A DNA stretch of 64,000 bases from contig NZ_WNKW01000001.1 in assembly GCF_009720775.1 (NCBI RefSeq), positions 1,612,001 to 1,676,000 on the forward strand. Reading direction: 5' to 3'. Numbering within the stretch: the stretch's first letter is position 1; each line of letters starts with the position of its first letter. The DNA comes from Pseudoduganella danionis. GTDB lineage: Bacteria > Pseudomonadota > Gammaproteobacteria > Burkholderiales > Burkholderiaceae_D. The notes under the pieces were generated by a model, which saw only the letters and a list, made by a program, of their open reading frames with translations, was not told where the DNA came from and ran no database searches. Shown one piece after another: positions 17,677 through 27,515 of the stretch. A program made the position numbers and the translations under genes.

Positions 17677-19356
17677 ATGCTGTATTGGCTGAGACATTAC
17701 CGGCGCGCCTATCTGGCCGGCGACCTTTCTGCCGGCGTCGTCGTGGCAATGATGATGATCCCGCAGGGCACCGCCTACGCGCTGGTGGCCGGCCTGCCGC
17801 CGGTCGTCGGCATCTACGCCAGCATCCTGCCGCCCATGGTGTATGCGCTGTTCGGCAGCAGCATGACACAGTCGGTGGGCCCCATGGCCATCATCTCGCT
17901 GATGACGGCCAGCGTGATCGCGCCGCTGGCCGCCCCCGGTTCTGCGCTGGCTACCGTACTGGCGGCGCAACTGGCGCTGGTATCTGGTGCCGTGCTGCTG
18001 TTGTGCGGCTTTTTGCGGCTGGGTTTTCTGGCCAACTTCTTTTCCCGCCCCGTGATGAACGGCTTTACCGTCGGTTCGGCACTGCTGATCGCCTACGACC
18101 AGCTACATACGCTACTGGGCGCGCCGGTAGGGCAGGTGCATCTGCCGAGTGCCATACTGGGCATCAGCGCCTTGCTGCTGCTGGTGCTGGCGCGCATGTA
18201 TCTGGCGCGGCTGCTGGTGCGCTGCGGCCTGTCCGACGGACTGGCCGATATCGCGGCCAAACTGGCGCCCATGCTGGTGGTGCTGGGCGGCATAGCGCTG
18301 ATGGCACTGAGCACGCTGGCCGAACAGGGCGTGCGCACCACGGGCGCGATTCCGGCCGGTCTGCCCGGACTGAATCTGGCAACCTCCGCGCCGCACTGGC
18401 GCAGCCTGCTGCAACCGGGGCTGCTGATAGGCTTTATCGTGTTTCTGATGTCGATGTCGGCGGCCCAGTCGCTGGCGCTCAAGCGCAACGAAAAGCTGGT
18501 CAGCAACCACGAGCTGATCGGGCTGGGGGCGGCCAACATCGCCAGCGCACTGACGGGCGGCTTTCCCGTTACGGGCAGTCTGTCGCGTTCTGCCGTCAAC
18601 TTTGCCGCGGGAGCCCATACGCCGCTGGCCAGCCTGATCACGGCGACTCTGCTGGCCTGCGCGCTGCTGGCACCTACCGGCTGGCTGGCGCTGCTGCCAC
18701 TGCCCGTGCTGGCGGCCACCATCATCGTGGCGGTACTGGGCCTGCTCGATCTGGGCATCTTGCGCACGGCATGGGAGTACGACCGTGGCGACGTGCTGGC
18801 ATGGGGCGCCACCTGTCTCGGCGTCGTGGCCATGGGCGTAGAAGCGGGTGTGCTGGTAGGCGTGGCGCTGTCCATGGGCACCCTGATCTGGCGCGCCAGC
18901 CGGCCCCATATCGCTGTGCTCGGGCGGATCGCCGGCACCGAGCATTTCCGCAATATCGAGCGCTATCCGGCCGAAACCCGGCCCGAACTGCTGGTGTTGC
19001 GCATCGACGCCAATCTCTTCTTCGGCAATATGGAAGCGATTACCGAGCGTATCGAAAGCGAACTGGCCAGCCATGCATCGGCGCGCCATCTGGTGCTGGT
19101 CATGAGTGCCGTCAGCTCGATCGACACCAGTGCACTGTATGCGCTGTCGGAGCTGAACCAGCGTATGGGGCGGCGCGGTCTGGGCCTGCATCTGGCCGAA
19201 GTAAAAGGGCCGGTGCTGGACCGCTTGCGTCAGAGTGCCTTGCTGCGCGAGCTGCATGGCCAACTCTATTTGAGCACGGTGATGGCTTGCGATGCGCTGC
19301 AAACCCCGCCCTACAACCGCCAGCACGCGGGTGAAGCGGGCGGCTCAGGAATCTGA
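17677..19356 (+). CDS. SulP-family anion transporter with STAS domain
   Basis: 559 residues. The N-terminal 400 residues are about 12-14 hydrophobic helices with the SulP signature near the start (GDLSAGVVVAMMMIPQGTAYALVAGLPPVVGIY) and FPVTGSLSRSAVNFAAGA. The C-terminal STAS domain (about 440-545) has LRIDANLFFGNME and SSIDTSALYALSEL. It should carry sulfate, bicarbonate or another inorganic anion across the inner membrane; the substrate cannot be fixed from sequence. The ribosome binding site before 17677 is poor, but the family N-terminus fits this start. A terminator overlaps the stop codon. Confidence 0.92.
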   Translation: MLYWLRHYRRAYLAGDLSAGVVVAMMMIPQGTAYALVAGLPPVVGIYASILPPMVYALFGSSMTQSVGPMAIISLMTASVIAPLAAPGSALATVLAAQLALVSGAVLLLCGFLRLGFLANFFSRPVMNGFTVGSALLIAYDQLHTLLGAPVGQVHLPSAILGISALLLLVLARMYLARLLVRCGLSDGLADIAAKLAPMLVVLGGIALMALSTLAEQGVRTTGAIPAGLPGLNLATSAPHWRSLLQPGLLIGFIVFLMSMSAAQSLALKRNEKLVSNHELIGLGAANIASALTGGFPVTGSLSRSAVNFAAGAHTPLASLITATLLACALLAPTGWLALLPLPVLAATIIVAVLGLLDLGILRTAWEYDRGDVLAWGATCLGVVAMGVEAGVLVGVALSMGTLIWRASRPHIAVLGRIAGTEHFRNIERYPAETRPELLVLRIDANLFFGNMEAITERIESELASHASARHLVLVMSAVSSIDTSALYALSELNQRMGRRGLGLHLAEVKGPVLDRLRQSALLRELHGQLYLSTVMACDALQTPPYNRQHAGEAGGSGI

Positions 19357-19367
19357 GCCGCGTTTTC
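19340..19367 (+). terminator. Terminator overlapping the end of the SulP gene
   Basis: GCGGCTCAG/CTGAGCCGC stem with a GAAT loop, followed by GTTTTCTG. The stop codon (19354-19356) is inside the 3' arm. Confidence 0.7.
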
Positions 19368-19473
19368 TGCTGTTTTTGATGCGCATTAGAAACAATATTC
19401 ATGGACTTCACGGGGCTTTGAACCTATGATTTCAGGCGTTGCCAGCTGATTAACCCCGAAAAATGGTTAGCCG

Positions 19474-21666
19474 ATGTTAGACCGCCTTGCCCGCCGTGCC
19501 GCCAATGTATCGATTGCCGTCTATGTCAGTGTGACACTGACGGCCGTTGTAACGCTGGTGTTGACCACTTTTGCCCTGTATTTCTATCAGGTCGAACGCG
19601 CCCAGCGCTGGGAGCAGCTGCACAAGACGCTGGCCGACAGTGCGGAAGAACTGGCCGTGGCCGTGGCGCTGCCGGCGTGGAATTTCGACGAGACCCAGAT
19701 CGTCACCATCATGAAGAGCGGCCTGAGTAACCGCGATCTGTATGCCAGCGCCGTCACACCCGTCTCGAGCAGCCCGCCCTTTATCCTGACCCGCAGCGAA
19801 ACGGGCCAACTGGTGGAATCGACCCTGCTGCCCCAGCGCGACGACCTGATTTCCGTGCAGCGCCCGATCCTGGTGTCGGGCCAGCACATCGGCACCATCA
19901 CCGTTTACGCCTCGCCGGCCCAGCTGATCGAACAGCTGCGCCAGCGCCTGTACACCATTGTCGGCATGATCTTCGTGATGGTGGTGACACTGGTACTGAG
20001 CTTGTACCTGCTGCTGTGGCATCTGGTGCTGAAACCGCTGACCACCATCGAGCGCTATGCGGCCAATGTGAAAGCAGGGCAGAATCTGGGCGCCGAGCCG
20101 CCGCGCGACCTGTACCTGGGTGAACTGAAAACGCTGAACGGTTCGATCCGCGACATGGTGCGCCTGATGGATAGCCGCTACGTGGCCATGCACGCCAGCG
20201 AAGAACGGCTGCAGATCGCCAGTAGCGCAGCGGCCATTGGCATCTGGGACTGGAATATTCCAAACGATGTCGTAGAGTGGGATGAACAGATGTACCGTCT
20301 GTACGGCATCGAAGGGCGCATCTTGCCGCGCCCGATGGACCAGTGGCGCAGCATGATGCATCCGGATGACCGCATACCGACTGAAGCCTTGCTGCAGCAG
20401 GCACTCGATGGCCAGGCCGAATTCGATGCGGAATTCCGCGTAGTGTGGGAAGACGGTTCGGTACACCATATCAAGGGCGACGCCATGATCTTCCGCGATA
20501 GCGATGGCAAACCGGCCCGTATGGTGGGGGTCAACTACGATGTGACGGAAAGCCGCGTGGCAGCGCAGGAACTGCGGCGCCACCGTATCCATCTGGAAGA
20601 TCTGGTAACCGAGCGTACCAATGCGCTGTCGGTGGCGGTGCTGCAGGCGCAGGCGGCCAACAAGGCCAAGAGTACTTTCCTGGCTAATATGAGCCACGAG
20701 CTGCGCACCCCGCTCAATTCCGTGATCGGCTTTTCCCGCCTGCTGGCGGACTCCAAGAACATGCTGCCGGAAGAGAAGCGCAATCTGGCCATCATTCACC
20801 GCTCGGGCCAGCACCTGCTCACGCTGATCAACGATATTCTGGAACTGTCCAAGATCGAAGCGGGGCGCGCCGTGCTGCAGACCGATGTGGTGGCGCTGGC
20901 CGACATGCTGCAGGAAGTGATGGACATGGTCAGCATGAAGGCCAGCCAGAACGATGTGGAACTGGTGCTGGAAGCGGACGGCCTGCCGCCCGGCGCCTGC
21001 GTCGACGGCACCAAGCTGCGTCAGGTGCTGCTCAATCTGATGTCGAATGCCGTCAAGTTTGCGCCGCGTGGGCGCGTCACGCTGGCGGTGCATGGCCAGT
21101 TGCTGCAGGCGGCAGGCGGCAATCACTATGAACTGGACTTTGCCGTCAGCGACAATGGTGCCGGCACTGCACCGGAAGACCAGAGCCGTATCTTCGAGCC
21201 TTTCATCCAGGCCGATACGCCGGGCGGGCATGAAGGTACAGGGCTGGGCCTGACGATTTCGCGCGAATTCGTCCAGCTCATGGGCGGCGAGCTGACCGTG
21301 GAATCGAAACCGGGTGCGGGCGCCACCTTCCGCTTCCGCCTAGCCTTGCCGCTAGCCGATGCAGCAGTGGCAGCGTGTGGTGATGAAGTGCCGGCCGGCG
21401 TGCCGCAGGCCAGCGAAGTGCGCCAGCCGGTGCCGCATGCGCTGACGCTGGACGATCTGCTGGGGCTAGATGCCACACTGCGGGCGGACATGAAGAAGGC
21501 CTTGCTGGAATTGAATCTGACGCGGGTGGGGCAGTTGCTGGCACCGTTGCCGACCGAGCTGGCCGCAGTGGTGGCGGGCATCGAATATATGCTGCGCCAG
21601 CACCAGTATCCGCAACTGTGCCGTTTGCTGGACGATGCGGAAAACGGCACAACGGCCCAGCGTTGA
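19474..21666 (+). CDS. Membrane sensor histidine kinase (HAMP-PAS-HisKA-HATPase)
   Basis: 730 residues. Two membrane helices (about 13-35 and 160-185) enclose a periplasmic sensor of about 120 residues (WNFDETQIVTIMKSGL). A HAMP linker (LKPLTTIERYAANV), a PAS fold with PAC (about 240-365), and HisKA with H408 in ANMSHELRTPLNSVIGFS follow. HATPase_c has NAVKFA, SDNGAGT and GTGLGLTISREF. A C-terminal extension of about 90 residues has no receiver. With the next gene 57 bp downstream carrying a receiver fused to GGDEF-EAL, the pair probably forms a phosphorelay acting on c-di-GMP. The signal is unknown. Confidence 0.92.
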   Translation: MLDRLARRAANVSIAVYVSVTLTAVVTLVLTTFALYFYQVERAQRWEQLHKTLADSAEELAVAVALPAWNFDETQIVTIMKSGLSNRDLYASAVTPVSSSPPFILTRSETGQLVESTLLPQRDDLISVQRPILVSGQHIGTITVYASPAQLIEQLRQRLYTIVGMIFVMVVTLVLSLYLLLWHLVLKPLTTIERYAANVKAGQNLGAEPPRDLYLGELKTLNGSIRDMVRLMDSRYVAMHASEERLQIASSAAAIGIWDWNIPNDVVEWDEQMYRLYGIEGRILPRPMDQWRSMMHPDDRIPTEALLQQALDGQAEFDAEFRVVWEDGSVHHIKGDAMIFRDSDGKPARMVGVNYDVTESRVAAQELRRHRIHLEDLVTERTNALSVAVLQAQAANKAKSTFLANMSHELRTPLNSVIGFSRLLADSKNMLPEEKRNLAIIHRSGQHLLTLINDILELSKIEAGRAVLQTDVVALADMLQEVMDMVSMKASQNDVELVLEADGLPPGACVDGTKLRQVLLNLMSNAVKFAPRGRVTLAVHGQLLQAAGGNHYELDFAVSDNGAGTAPEDQSRIFEPFIQADTPGGHEGTGLGLTISREFVQLMGGELTVESKPGAGATFRFRLALPLADAAVAACGDEVPAGVPQASEVRQPVPHALTLDDLLGLDATLRADMKKALLELNLTRVGQLLAPLPTELAAVVAGIEYMLRQHQYPQLCRLLDDAENGTTAQR

Positions 21667-21723
21667 TCGGTATATCATTCACTATGCCCGACGGGGCGGT
21701 ATCTAGTACGAAAGAGTTTTTAC

Positions 21724-23931
21724 ATGGTTCGGGAAATAACGGAGCAGTCGAGCAAGGGAGAAGTGCTGATCGTGGAAGACACGCCAGCCTCGCTCAAGCT
21801 GCTCAGCGATCTGCTGACAGAAGCAGGGTACTACGTGCGTCAGGCGCCGAACGGCGAACTGGCGCTATGGACCGTGCAATCGCGCCCGCCCGAACTGATC
21901 CTGCTGGATATCCGCATGCCCGGCATCGACGGTTTCGAAGTCTGCAAGCGCCTGAAGGCAGCGCCGGCACTGAGCCAGATCCCCGTGATTTTCCTCTCCG
22001 CCCAGCACGACACGGACGACAAGGTGCGCGGCTTTGCCTTGGGCGCAGTGGATTTCATCGCCAAACCGTTCCAGGCCGAGGAGATACTGGCCCGTACCGA
22101 TGCCCATGTGCGGCTGGCCCGTACGCAGAAGGCGCTGGCGGCCGAACGCGCCATGCTGGAGCAGCGCGTGAGCGAACGCACGGCCGAACTGGCTGCGCTG
22201 GCCGCTTCGCTGGAAAAGGAAGTCGAGCAGCGCCGCGCCAATGAAGAATTCATGCGCCTGTCCAGCCAGGTGTTCGAGGCCACCCAGGATGCCATCGTGG
22301 TGACCGACCGCTATGGCCGCATCGTCGCCTGCAATCCTGCTTTCACGCGGATTTCCGGCTATGCCTCCGACGAAGTAACAGGGCAGGGGGCTGCGCTGCT
22401 GCATGCGGGCGAAGCGGATATGAAGACGTTCCAGATCATGGTGCAGGCCATCGTCAAGACGGGCCACTGGTCGGGTGAGATCATGGCACGCCGCAAAAAC
22501 GGCGATACCTTCCCCGGCCTGCTGAGCCTCTCCGTGGTGCGCGATGCGCAAGGGGAGGTGAGCAACCATGTGGCCGTGTTCATGGATATCAGCGAACGCA
22601 AGGCCGAGCAGCATCTGATCGATTTCCTGTCGCACCATGATGCGCTGACGGGCCTGCCTAACCGCCTGCTGGCGCGCCAGCAGTTCGAGCAGAAGCTGGT
22701 GGCTGCCAAGCGCGAACACCGCTGCGTGGCCGTGATGTGTCTCGATCTCGATCACTTCAAGAGCATCAACGACTCCTACGGCCACGATGTGGGCGACAAG
22801 GCGCTACAGGTGGTGGCGACCTTCCTGGGCGAATGCGTGGGGGCGGATAACATCGTCACCCGTCAGGGCGGCGACGAATTCCAGATCATCGTGGCGGACG
22901 ACCGCCAGCTGGCCCAGACCATGGCGCTGGCCCAGCGCATACTGGCCGGCCTGCGGCAGGAACTGCTCATCGACCAGCACACGATTACCGTAACCTCGAG
23001 CATAGGCATCGCCGTCAGCCTGAGCGACGGCGATAGCTTCGATGAACTGGTGCGCAATGCCGATACGGCGCTGTTCCGCGCCAAGGAAGTGGGGCGCGAT
23101 AACTATGCCTTCTTCACCGAACGCATGGATGCGGAAGTGCGCGACAAGCTGGCCATCCAGAGCCAGCTGCGCGGTGCCATTGCGCGCGACGAATTCGAAG
23201 TCTATTATCAGCCGCAAATGTGTTTGCAGACGGGCGCCATCGTCGGCGCCGAAGCGTTGCTGCGCTGGGATAATCCCATACTGGGGCGCGTGCCGCCCAA
23301 TCGCTTCATACCGCTGGCCGAAGAATACGGGCTGGTGAACTCCATCGGCGAATGGGTGCTGGCCAGCGTGTGCGCGCAGATCAAGGTGTGGCACGATCAG
23401 GGACTGGGCGCGATCAAGGTGGCTGTCAATCTGGCGGCCAGCCAGTTCGTCAACGATGCCACCGTGCCGTATGTGGAAAACACGCTGCGCGATTTCAAAG
23501 TGGCGCCGCAATATCTGGGGCTGGAAATCACCGAGAGCACGGTGATGGGCGATCCGGACAAGGCGGTTGCGGCCCTGCGCCGGCTGAAGGCCATCGGCGT
23601 CAGCATCTCGCTGGACGATTTCGGCACAGGCTACTCCAGCCTGAGTTACCTGAAGCGCTTCCCCATCGATGTGCTGAAGATCGATAAATCCTTCGTCGAC
23701 GACATCACCACCAATCCGGCCGATGCCGCGATTGCGCTGTCGGTGGTCACGCTGGCGCACAACCTGAATATGCGCGTGATCGCCGAAGGGGTGGAGACGC
23801 GCGAGCAGATGGAATTCCTGCGCCAGCATGGCTGTGACGAAATGCAGGGTTATTATTTCAGCCGTCCCGTCGATGCGGCGGCGTTTGCCGGATTGCTGCG
23901 CGAGCGGCGCTGTTTGCAGGACCTGTCTTAA
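21724..23931 (+). CDS. Response regulator with PAS, GGDEF and EAL domains (c-di-GMP phosphodiesterase)
   Basis: 735 residues. The receiver (about 13-125) has VEDT, phospho-Asp in LILLDIRMPGIDGF and KPF. A coiled coil (about 135-175), a PAS/PAC domain (about 180-295), GGDEF (about 305-465) with RQGGDEFQII, and EAL (about 475-730) follow. EAL has EALLRW, EITESTVM, DDFGTGYSSLSYL and KIDKSFV, so the metal and catalytic residues of active phosphodiesterases are kept. The I-site RxxD is absent. The GGDEF may still make c-di-GMP or act as a GTP sensor. It follows the kinase at 19474 on the same strand and is its probable partner. Confidence 0.93.
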   Translation: MVREITEQSSKGEVLIVEDTPASLKLLSDLLTEAGYYVRQAPNGELALWTVQSRPPELILLDIRMPGIDGFEVCKRLKAAPALSQIPVIFLSAQHDTDDKVRGFALGAVDFIAKPFQAEEILARTDAHVRLARTQKALAAERAMLEQRVSERTAELAALAASLEKEVEQRRANEEFMRLSSQVFEATQDAIVVTDRYGRIVACNPAFTRISGYASDEVTGQGAALLHAGEADMKTFQIMVQAIVKTGHWSGEIMARRKNGDTFPGLLSLSVVRDAQGEVSNHVAVFMDISERKAEQHLIDFLSHHDALTGLPNRLLARQQFEQKLVAAKREHRCVAVMCLDLDHFKSINDSYGHDVGDKALQVVATFLGECVGADNIVTRQGGDEFQIIVADDRQLAQTMALAQRILAGLRQELLIDQHTITVTSSIGIAVSLSDGDSFDELVRNADTALFRAKEVGRDNYAFFTERMDAEVRDKLAIQSQLRGAIARDEFEVYYQPQMCLQTGAIVGAEALLRWDNPILGRVPPNRFIPLAEEYGLVNSIGEWVLASVCAQIKVWHDQGLGAIKVAVNLAASQFVNDATVPYVENTLRDFKVAPQYLGLEITESTVMGDPDKAVAALRRLKAIGVSISLDDFGTGYSSLSYLKRFPIDVLKIDKSFVDDITTNPADAAIALSVVTLAHNLNMRVIAEGVETREQMEFLRQHGCDEMQGYYFSRPVDAAAFAGLLRERRCLQDLS

Positions 23932-23950
23932 ACCGACTCACAGGAGTGTT

Positions 23951-25765
23951 ATGGATAAGAAGTTCAACGCCGCGCTGACTGGCGCAAGCATGCTGCTGGC
24001 GCTAGGTGCAGCAGTTTCCCTGCCGCTGCAGGCCACTGCTGCCGATAAGCCGGCTGCTGCGGCCAAGGCCGAGCGCCCCGGTCCGGCCGATGCCCGCTTC
24101 AAGGCCATCTACACGCAGGAATGGAAATGGCGCCAGAGCCAGAAGCTGGAAGAGGGCGAGGATGACGACGATAGCGGCGTGGATACCAGCTTGCCGCGTA
24201 TCGATGCCGCCACCCAGAAGCAGCGCCTCGATTACTGGCTGGCCGTGATGAAGAAGCTGGATGGCATCAGCGAGAAGCAGCTATCGGCCGGCGAGAAGGT
24301 CAACTATCAGGTCTACAAGGCGCAGATCGCTGCGCTGATCGCGGCCCAGCAGTTCCGCGAATTCGAAAAGCCGCTGAATGCCGATTCGGCCTTCTGGTCC
24401 AACCTCGCCAGCGGTGCGCGCCGTCCGCTCACGACCGAGAAACAGTTGCGCGACTATCTGAAACAGCTGGCCGATATGCCGCGCTACTTCAACGACGAAA
24501 TCGTGAATATGCGCGCCGGTCTGGCACGCGGCTTCACGCCACCCAAAGTAACGCTGGTGGGCCGTGACAGTTCCATCACCTCCGTCACCGAGGCCAAGTC
24601 GGCGCAGGATACGGTGTACTACTTCCCATTCAAGACCATGCCGGCCAGCATGCCCGCTGCCCAGCAGGAAGCGCTGCGTGCCGAAGCCGTGAAAGCCATC
24701 GAGACTTCGGTGCTGCCGTCCTACCGTAAGCTGCTGCAGTTCATGCGCGAGGAATATGTGCCGCAGGCGCGTGTAGCACTGGCGGCCGAAAGCCTGCCCG
24801 ATGGTAAAGCCTATTACCAGTCGAAGATCGTGGAGTTCACTACCACCTCCATGAGCGCCGACCAGATCCACCAGATCGGCCTGTCCGAGATGGCCAAGAT
24901 CCGCGCCGAGATGCACGACGTGATCAAGCAGGTAGCCTTCGAAGGCGATCTGCCGGCCTTCCTGCAATTCCTGCGTACCGATCCGCGCTTCTATGCCAAG
25001 ACGCCGGAAGAACTGCTGATGCGCTCGGCGTGGGTGGCGAAGAAGTTTGACGGCAAGGTAAGCCAATATTTCGGCTATCTGCCACGGCGCCGCTTTGCCG
25101 TGATTCCTGTGCCGGACGATCAGGCGCCGTTCTACACTTCTGGCCGTGGCGGCCCCGGTGTGTATCTGGTGAATACCTATAACCTGCCATCACGCGCGCT
25201 GTATTCGGTGCCGGCGCTGACGCTGCACGAATCGGCGCCTGGCCATGCTTTCCAGATGCCGGTGGCGATGGAGCAGAAAGGCCGTCCGGCCTTCCGCAAT
25301 GCGTATATCTCGGCTTTCGGCGAAGGCTGGGCGCTGTATTCGGAACGCCTCGGGGTGGAAATGGGCATGTACGAAACGCCTTACGAAATCTTCGGGATGC
25401 TCAGTTACCAGGCCTGGCGTGCTTCGCGTCTGGTGGTCGATACGGGCATCCACAGCAAGGGCTGGACACGCAAACAGGCGCAGGATTATCTGCACGAGAA
25501 CACGGCATTGTCCGAGCATGAAATCGAGACCGAGGTGGATCGCTATATTTCGTGGCCCGGTCAGGCGCTGTCCTATTATCTGGGCGAGATGAGCATTATC
25601 GCGGCACGCCGCAAGGCGGAAGCAGCGCTGGGTGACAAGTTCGATATCCGCGCCTTCCACGACACCGTGCTGCAGCTGGGTTCCGTGCCGTTGCCTGTGC
25701 TGGAAGCGCGTATTGATACCTTCATCGCGGACGGTGGCAAGAGCCCTTATCCTCATCTCGACTAG
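23951..25765 (+). CDS. DUF885-family secreted metallopeptidase-like protein
   Basis: 604 residues. Sec signal peptide of about 30 residues (MDKKFNAALTGASMLLALGA ... ATAA), then a long helical body. HESAPGH at 426-432 is the HExxxGH motif of the DUF885 family, thought to bind zinc; a downstream Glu in EGWALYSERLG is the likely third ligand. Family members are presumed periplasmic peptidases. A longer open frame starts at 23828 inside the previous gene; AGGAG nine bases upstream and the signal peptide favour 23951. It starts 19 bp after the GGDEF-EAL gene, so it may share its mRNA, though functional linkage is not evident. Confidence 0.88.
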   Translation: MDKKFNAALTGASMLLALGAAVSLPLQATAADKPAAAAKAERPGPADARFKAIYTQEWKWRQSQKLEEGEDDDDSGVDTSLPRIDAATQKQRLDYWLAVMKKLDGISEKQLSAGEKVNYQVYKAQIAALIAAQQFREFEKPLNADSAFWSNLASGARRPLTTEKQLRDYLKQLADMPRYFNDEIVNMRAGLARGFTPPKVTLVGRDSSITSVTEAKSAQDTVYYFPFKTMPASMPAAQQEALRAEAVKAIETSVLPSYRKLLQFMREEYVPQARVALAAESLPDGKAYYQSKIVEFTTTSMSADQIHQIGLSEMAKIRAEMHDVIKQVAFEGDLPAFLQFLRTDPRFYAKTPEELLMRSAWVAKKFDGKVSQYFGYLPRRRFAVIPVPDDQAPFYTSGRGGPGVYLVNTYNLPSRALYSVPALTLHESAPGHAFQMPVAMEQKGRPAFRNAYISAFGEGWALYSERLGVEMGMYETPYEIFGMLSYQAWRASRLVVDTGIHSKGWTRKQAQDYLHENTALSEHEIETEVDRYISWPGQALSYYLGEMSIIAARRKAEAALGDKFDIRAFHDTVLQLGSVPLPVLEARIDTFIADGGKSPYPHLD

Positions 25766-25778
25766 CATCAGTCTAGGC

Positions 25779-25800
25779 GGCGCCGCACCATTGCGGCGCC
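25779..25800 (+). terminator. Stem-loop after DUF885 gene
   Basis: GGCGCCGCA/TGCGGCGCC perfect stem with a 4-base loop and no T tail. It precedes a second, better terminator at 25819. Confidence 0.4.
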
Positions 25801-25818
25801 TCGCGTAAGTTCTTTATT

Positions 25819-25848
25819 AACGGCGCACCGCTTTGGTGCGCCGTTTTC
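25819..25848 (+). terminator. Terminator between DUF885 gene and urease operon
   Basis: AACGGCGCACC/GGTGCGCCGTT stem with a 5-base loop and TTTTCG tail. It isolates the urease operon from upstream transcription and argues against the longer ureD frame that begins inside it. Confidence 0.8.
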
Positions 25849-25916
25849 GCTTGGTAGCGGGCAAACGCGCAGCGCGCTCTCCTATGGGCTGGCATGGTGA
25901 TTGCATAGATCACGGC

Positions 25917-26774
25917 ATGCCTGATACCACTGCCATCCGTGAATACAACGCCGCCAGCCAGCACTGGCAGGCCAGCCTCACGCTCGGCTTTGGCCGCGAT
26001 GGCGACACTACCCGTCTTTACGACAATCTGCATGCCGGCCCGCTGCGCGTGCAGAAGGCGCTGTATCCGGAAGGCGGCGCAGTGTGCCACGCCATCATCG
26101 TCCATCCGCCCGGCGGCGTGGTGGGCGGCGACCGGCTCAGCATAGCCGTCAACGTGGGCGCACAGGCCCATGCGCTGCTGGCCACACCCGGCGCAGCCAA
26201 GTGGTACAAGGCCAATGGCAAAGTCTCGCGCCAGCAGGTGACGCTGCAGGTAGGTGCGGGTGCGGCGCTCGAATGGCTGCCGCAGGAAACCATTTTCTTC
26301 GATACGGCCCACGTCCAGCTGGAACAGGAAGTCCGGCTGGGCGCCGGTGCGCACTATCTCGGCTGCGAGATTCTGTGCATGGGGCGGCGCAGTTCCGGCG
26401 AGGTGTATGCCAGCGGCTGCGTAAGCCAGCGTAGCAGCATCTACCTCGATGGCAAATTGATCTGGTGGGAGCAGGGCAAGCTGCTGGGCGGCCAGCTCGA
26501 TAGCCCGCTATCGCTGCAGGGCCATAGCGTATGCGCCACTTTTCTTGCAGCGGGGCGGCAGGTGCCTGCGTCTTTGCTGGCCGAAATCCGCGCCGATATT
26601 GCGGCCGATGGCGAACACCTATTCGGCATTAGCCAGACCCGTAACGTACTAGTGGCGCGCCATCTGGGCAACGACAGCGAAACGGCGCGCCGCCTGATGC
26701 TGGCCGTGTGGCGCCGCCTGCGCCCCTATCTGCTGGAGCGCGCAGCCGTGACCCCGCGCATCTGGCAGACCTGA
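25917..26774 (+). CDS. ureD: Urease accessory protein UreD
   Basis: 285 residues. Conserved UreD features include LYDNLHAGPLRVQKALYPEG, HPPGGVVGGDRL, TPGAAKWYKA and WLPQETIFFDTAHV. UreD binds apo-urease and, with UreF and UreG, forms the complex that delivers nickel to the active site. Two upstream in-frame starts (25833, 25884) exist, but the first lies within a terminator; 25917 gives the normal length. First gene of an eight-gene urease cluster with standard order D-A-B-C-E-F-G-J. Confidence 0.93.
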   Translation: MPDTTAIREYNAASQHWQASLTLGFGRDGDTTRLYDNLHAGPLRVQKALYPEGGAVCHAIIVHPPGGVVGGDRLSIAVNVGAQAHALLATPGAAKWYKANGKVSRQQVTLQVGAGAALEWLPQETIFFDTAHVQLEQEVRLGAGAHYLGCEILCMGRRSSGEVYASGCVSQRSSIYLDGKLIWWEQGKLLGGQLDSPLSLQGHSVCATFLAAGRQVPASLLAEIRADIAADGEHLFGISQTRNVLVARHLGNDSETARRLMLAVWRRLRPYLLERAAVTPRIWQT

Positions 26775-26801
26775 ACAAGATAACGATAGAGATACACCGA
26801 C

Positions 26802-27104
26802 ATGGATCTGACCCCGAGAGAAAAAGACAAGCTACTGATTTTCACCGCAGGCATCGTGGCCGAGCGCCGCCTTGCGCGCGGCCTGAAGCTCAACTATCCG
26901 GAAGCCGTCGCCCTGATCACCTGCGCCATCATGGAAGGTGCGCGCGACGGCAAGAGCGTGGCGCAACTGATGTCCGACGGTACCCGTGTGCTCACGCGGA
27001 CCGATGTGATGGAAGGCGTGCCGGAGATGATCCCCGACATACAGGTGGAAGCGACTTTCCCCGATGGCAGCAAGCTGGTCACCGTGCACCAGCCCATACC
27101 TTAA
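26802..27104 (+). CDS. ureA: Urease gamma subunit
   Basis: 100 residues, full length for UreA. Conserved start [23 protein letters not shown] followed by [10 protein letters not shown] and [25 protein letters not shown] structural subunit of the (alpha-beta-gamma)3 urease trimer that hydrolyses urea to ammonia and carbamate. 27 bp after ureD. Confidence 0.97.
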   Translation: MDLTPREKDKLLIFTAGIVAERRLARGLKLNYPEAVALITCAIMEGARDGKSVAQLMSDGTRVLTRTDVMEGVPEMIPDIQVEATFPDGSKLVTVHQPIP

Positions 27105-27120
27105 ACAACAGAGAAGCAGC

Positions 27121-27165
27121 ATGACCCCTAACCGCATCCAGTGTTTGACAAGGAGCTCACGATGA
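27121..27165 (+). other. 15-codon mini-ORF coupled to ureB start
   Basis: ATG at 27121, preceded by a weak purine-rich GAGAAG, opens a frame of 14 sense codons whose TGA (27163-27165) overlaps the ureB ATG (27162-27164). The arrangement would allow translational coupling. The peptide shows no recognisable sequence, so it may be chance. Confidence 0.3.
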
Positions 27166-27488
27166 TACCCGGTGAATACCTGCTCGAAGAGGGCGAGATC
27201 GGACTCAATCAGGGCCGTGCCACGGCTACCGTGGTGGTCAGCAATCAGGGCGACCGTCCCGTACAGGTGGGATCGCATTTCCATTTTTTCGAAGTCAATA
27301 CGGAGCTCAAGTTCGAGCGCTGGAAGGCTTACGGCATGCGCCTCAACATCGCTGCCGGCACAGCCGTGCGCTTCGAGCCGGGCCAGCAACGCACAGTAGA
27401 ACTGGTGAAGCTGGGCGGCGAGCAGAAGGTGTACGGCTTTAACGGCAAAGTGATGGGCAAGCTGGCCGACCAGCCGCCCCGCAAGTAA
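27162..27488 (+). CDS. ureB: Urease beta subunit
   Basis: 108 residues. Starts [19 protein letters not shown], the family N-terminus; [11 protein letters not shown] and [13 protein letters not shown] are conserved. An earlier ATG at 27141 is in frame, but AAGGAG eight to nine bases before 27162 supports the shorter form. A separate beta subunit, as in most bacterial ureases with three structural genes. Confidence 0.96.
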   Translation: MIPGEYLLEEGEIGLNQGRATATVVVSNQGDRPVQVGSHFHFFEVNTELKFERWKAYGMRLNIAAGTAVRFEPGQQRTVELVKLGGEQKVYGFNGKVMGKLADQPPRK

Positions 27489-27515
27489 TCCCGACACGAG
27501 AAAGCAGGCAAGCAC

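Noticed and set aside
25833-25916. Longer UreD with start at 25833
   Set aside because: The start lies inside a rho-independent terminator, and the extra 28 residues are not part of the UreD family.
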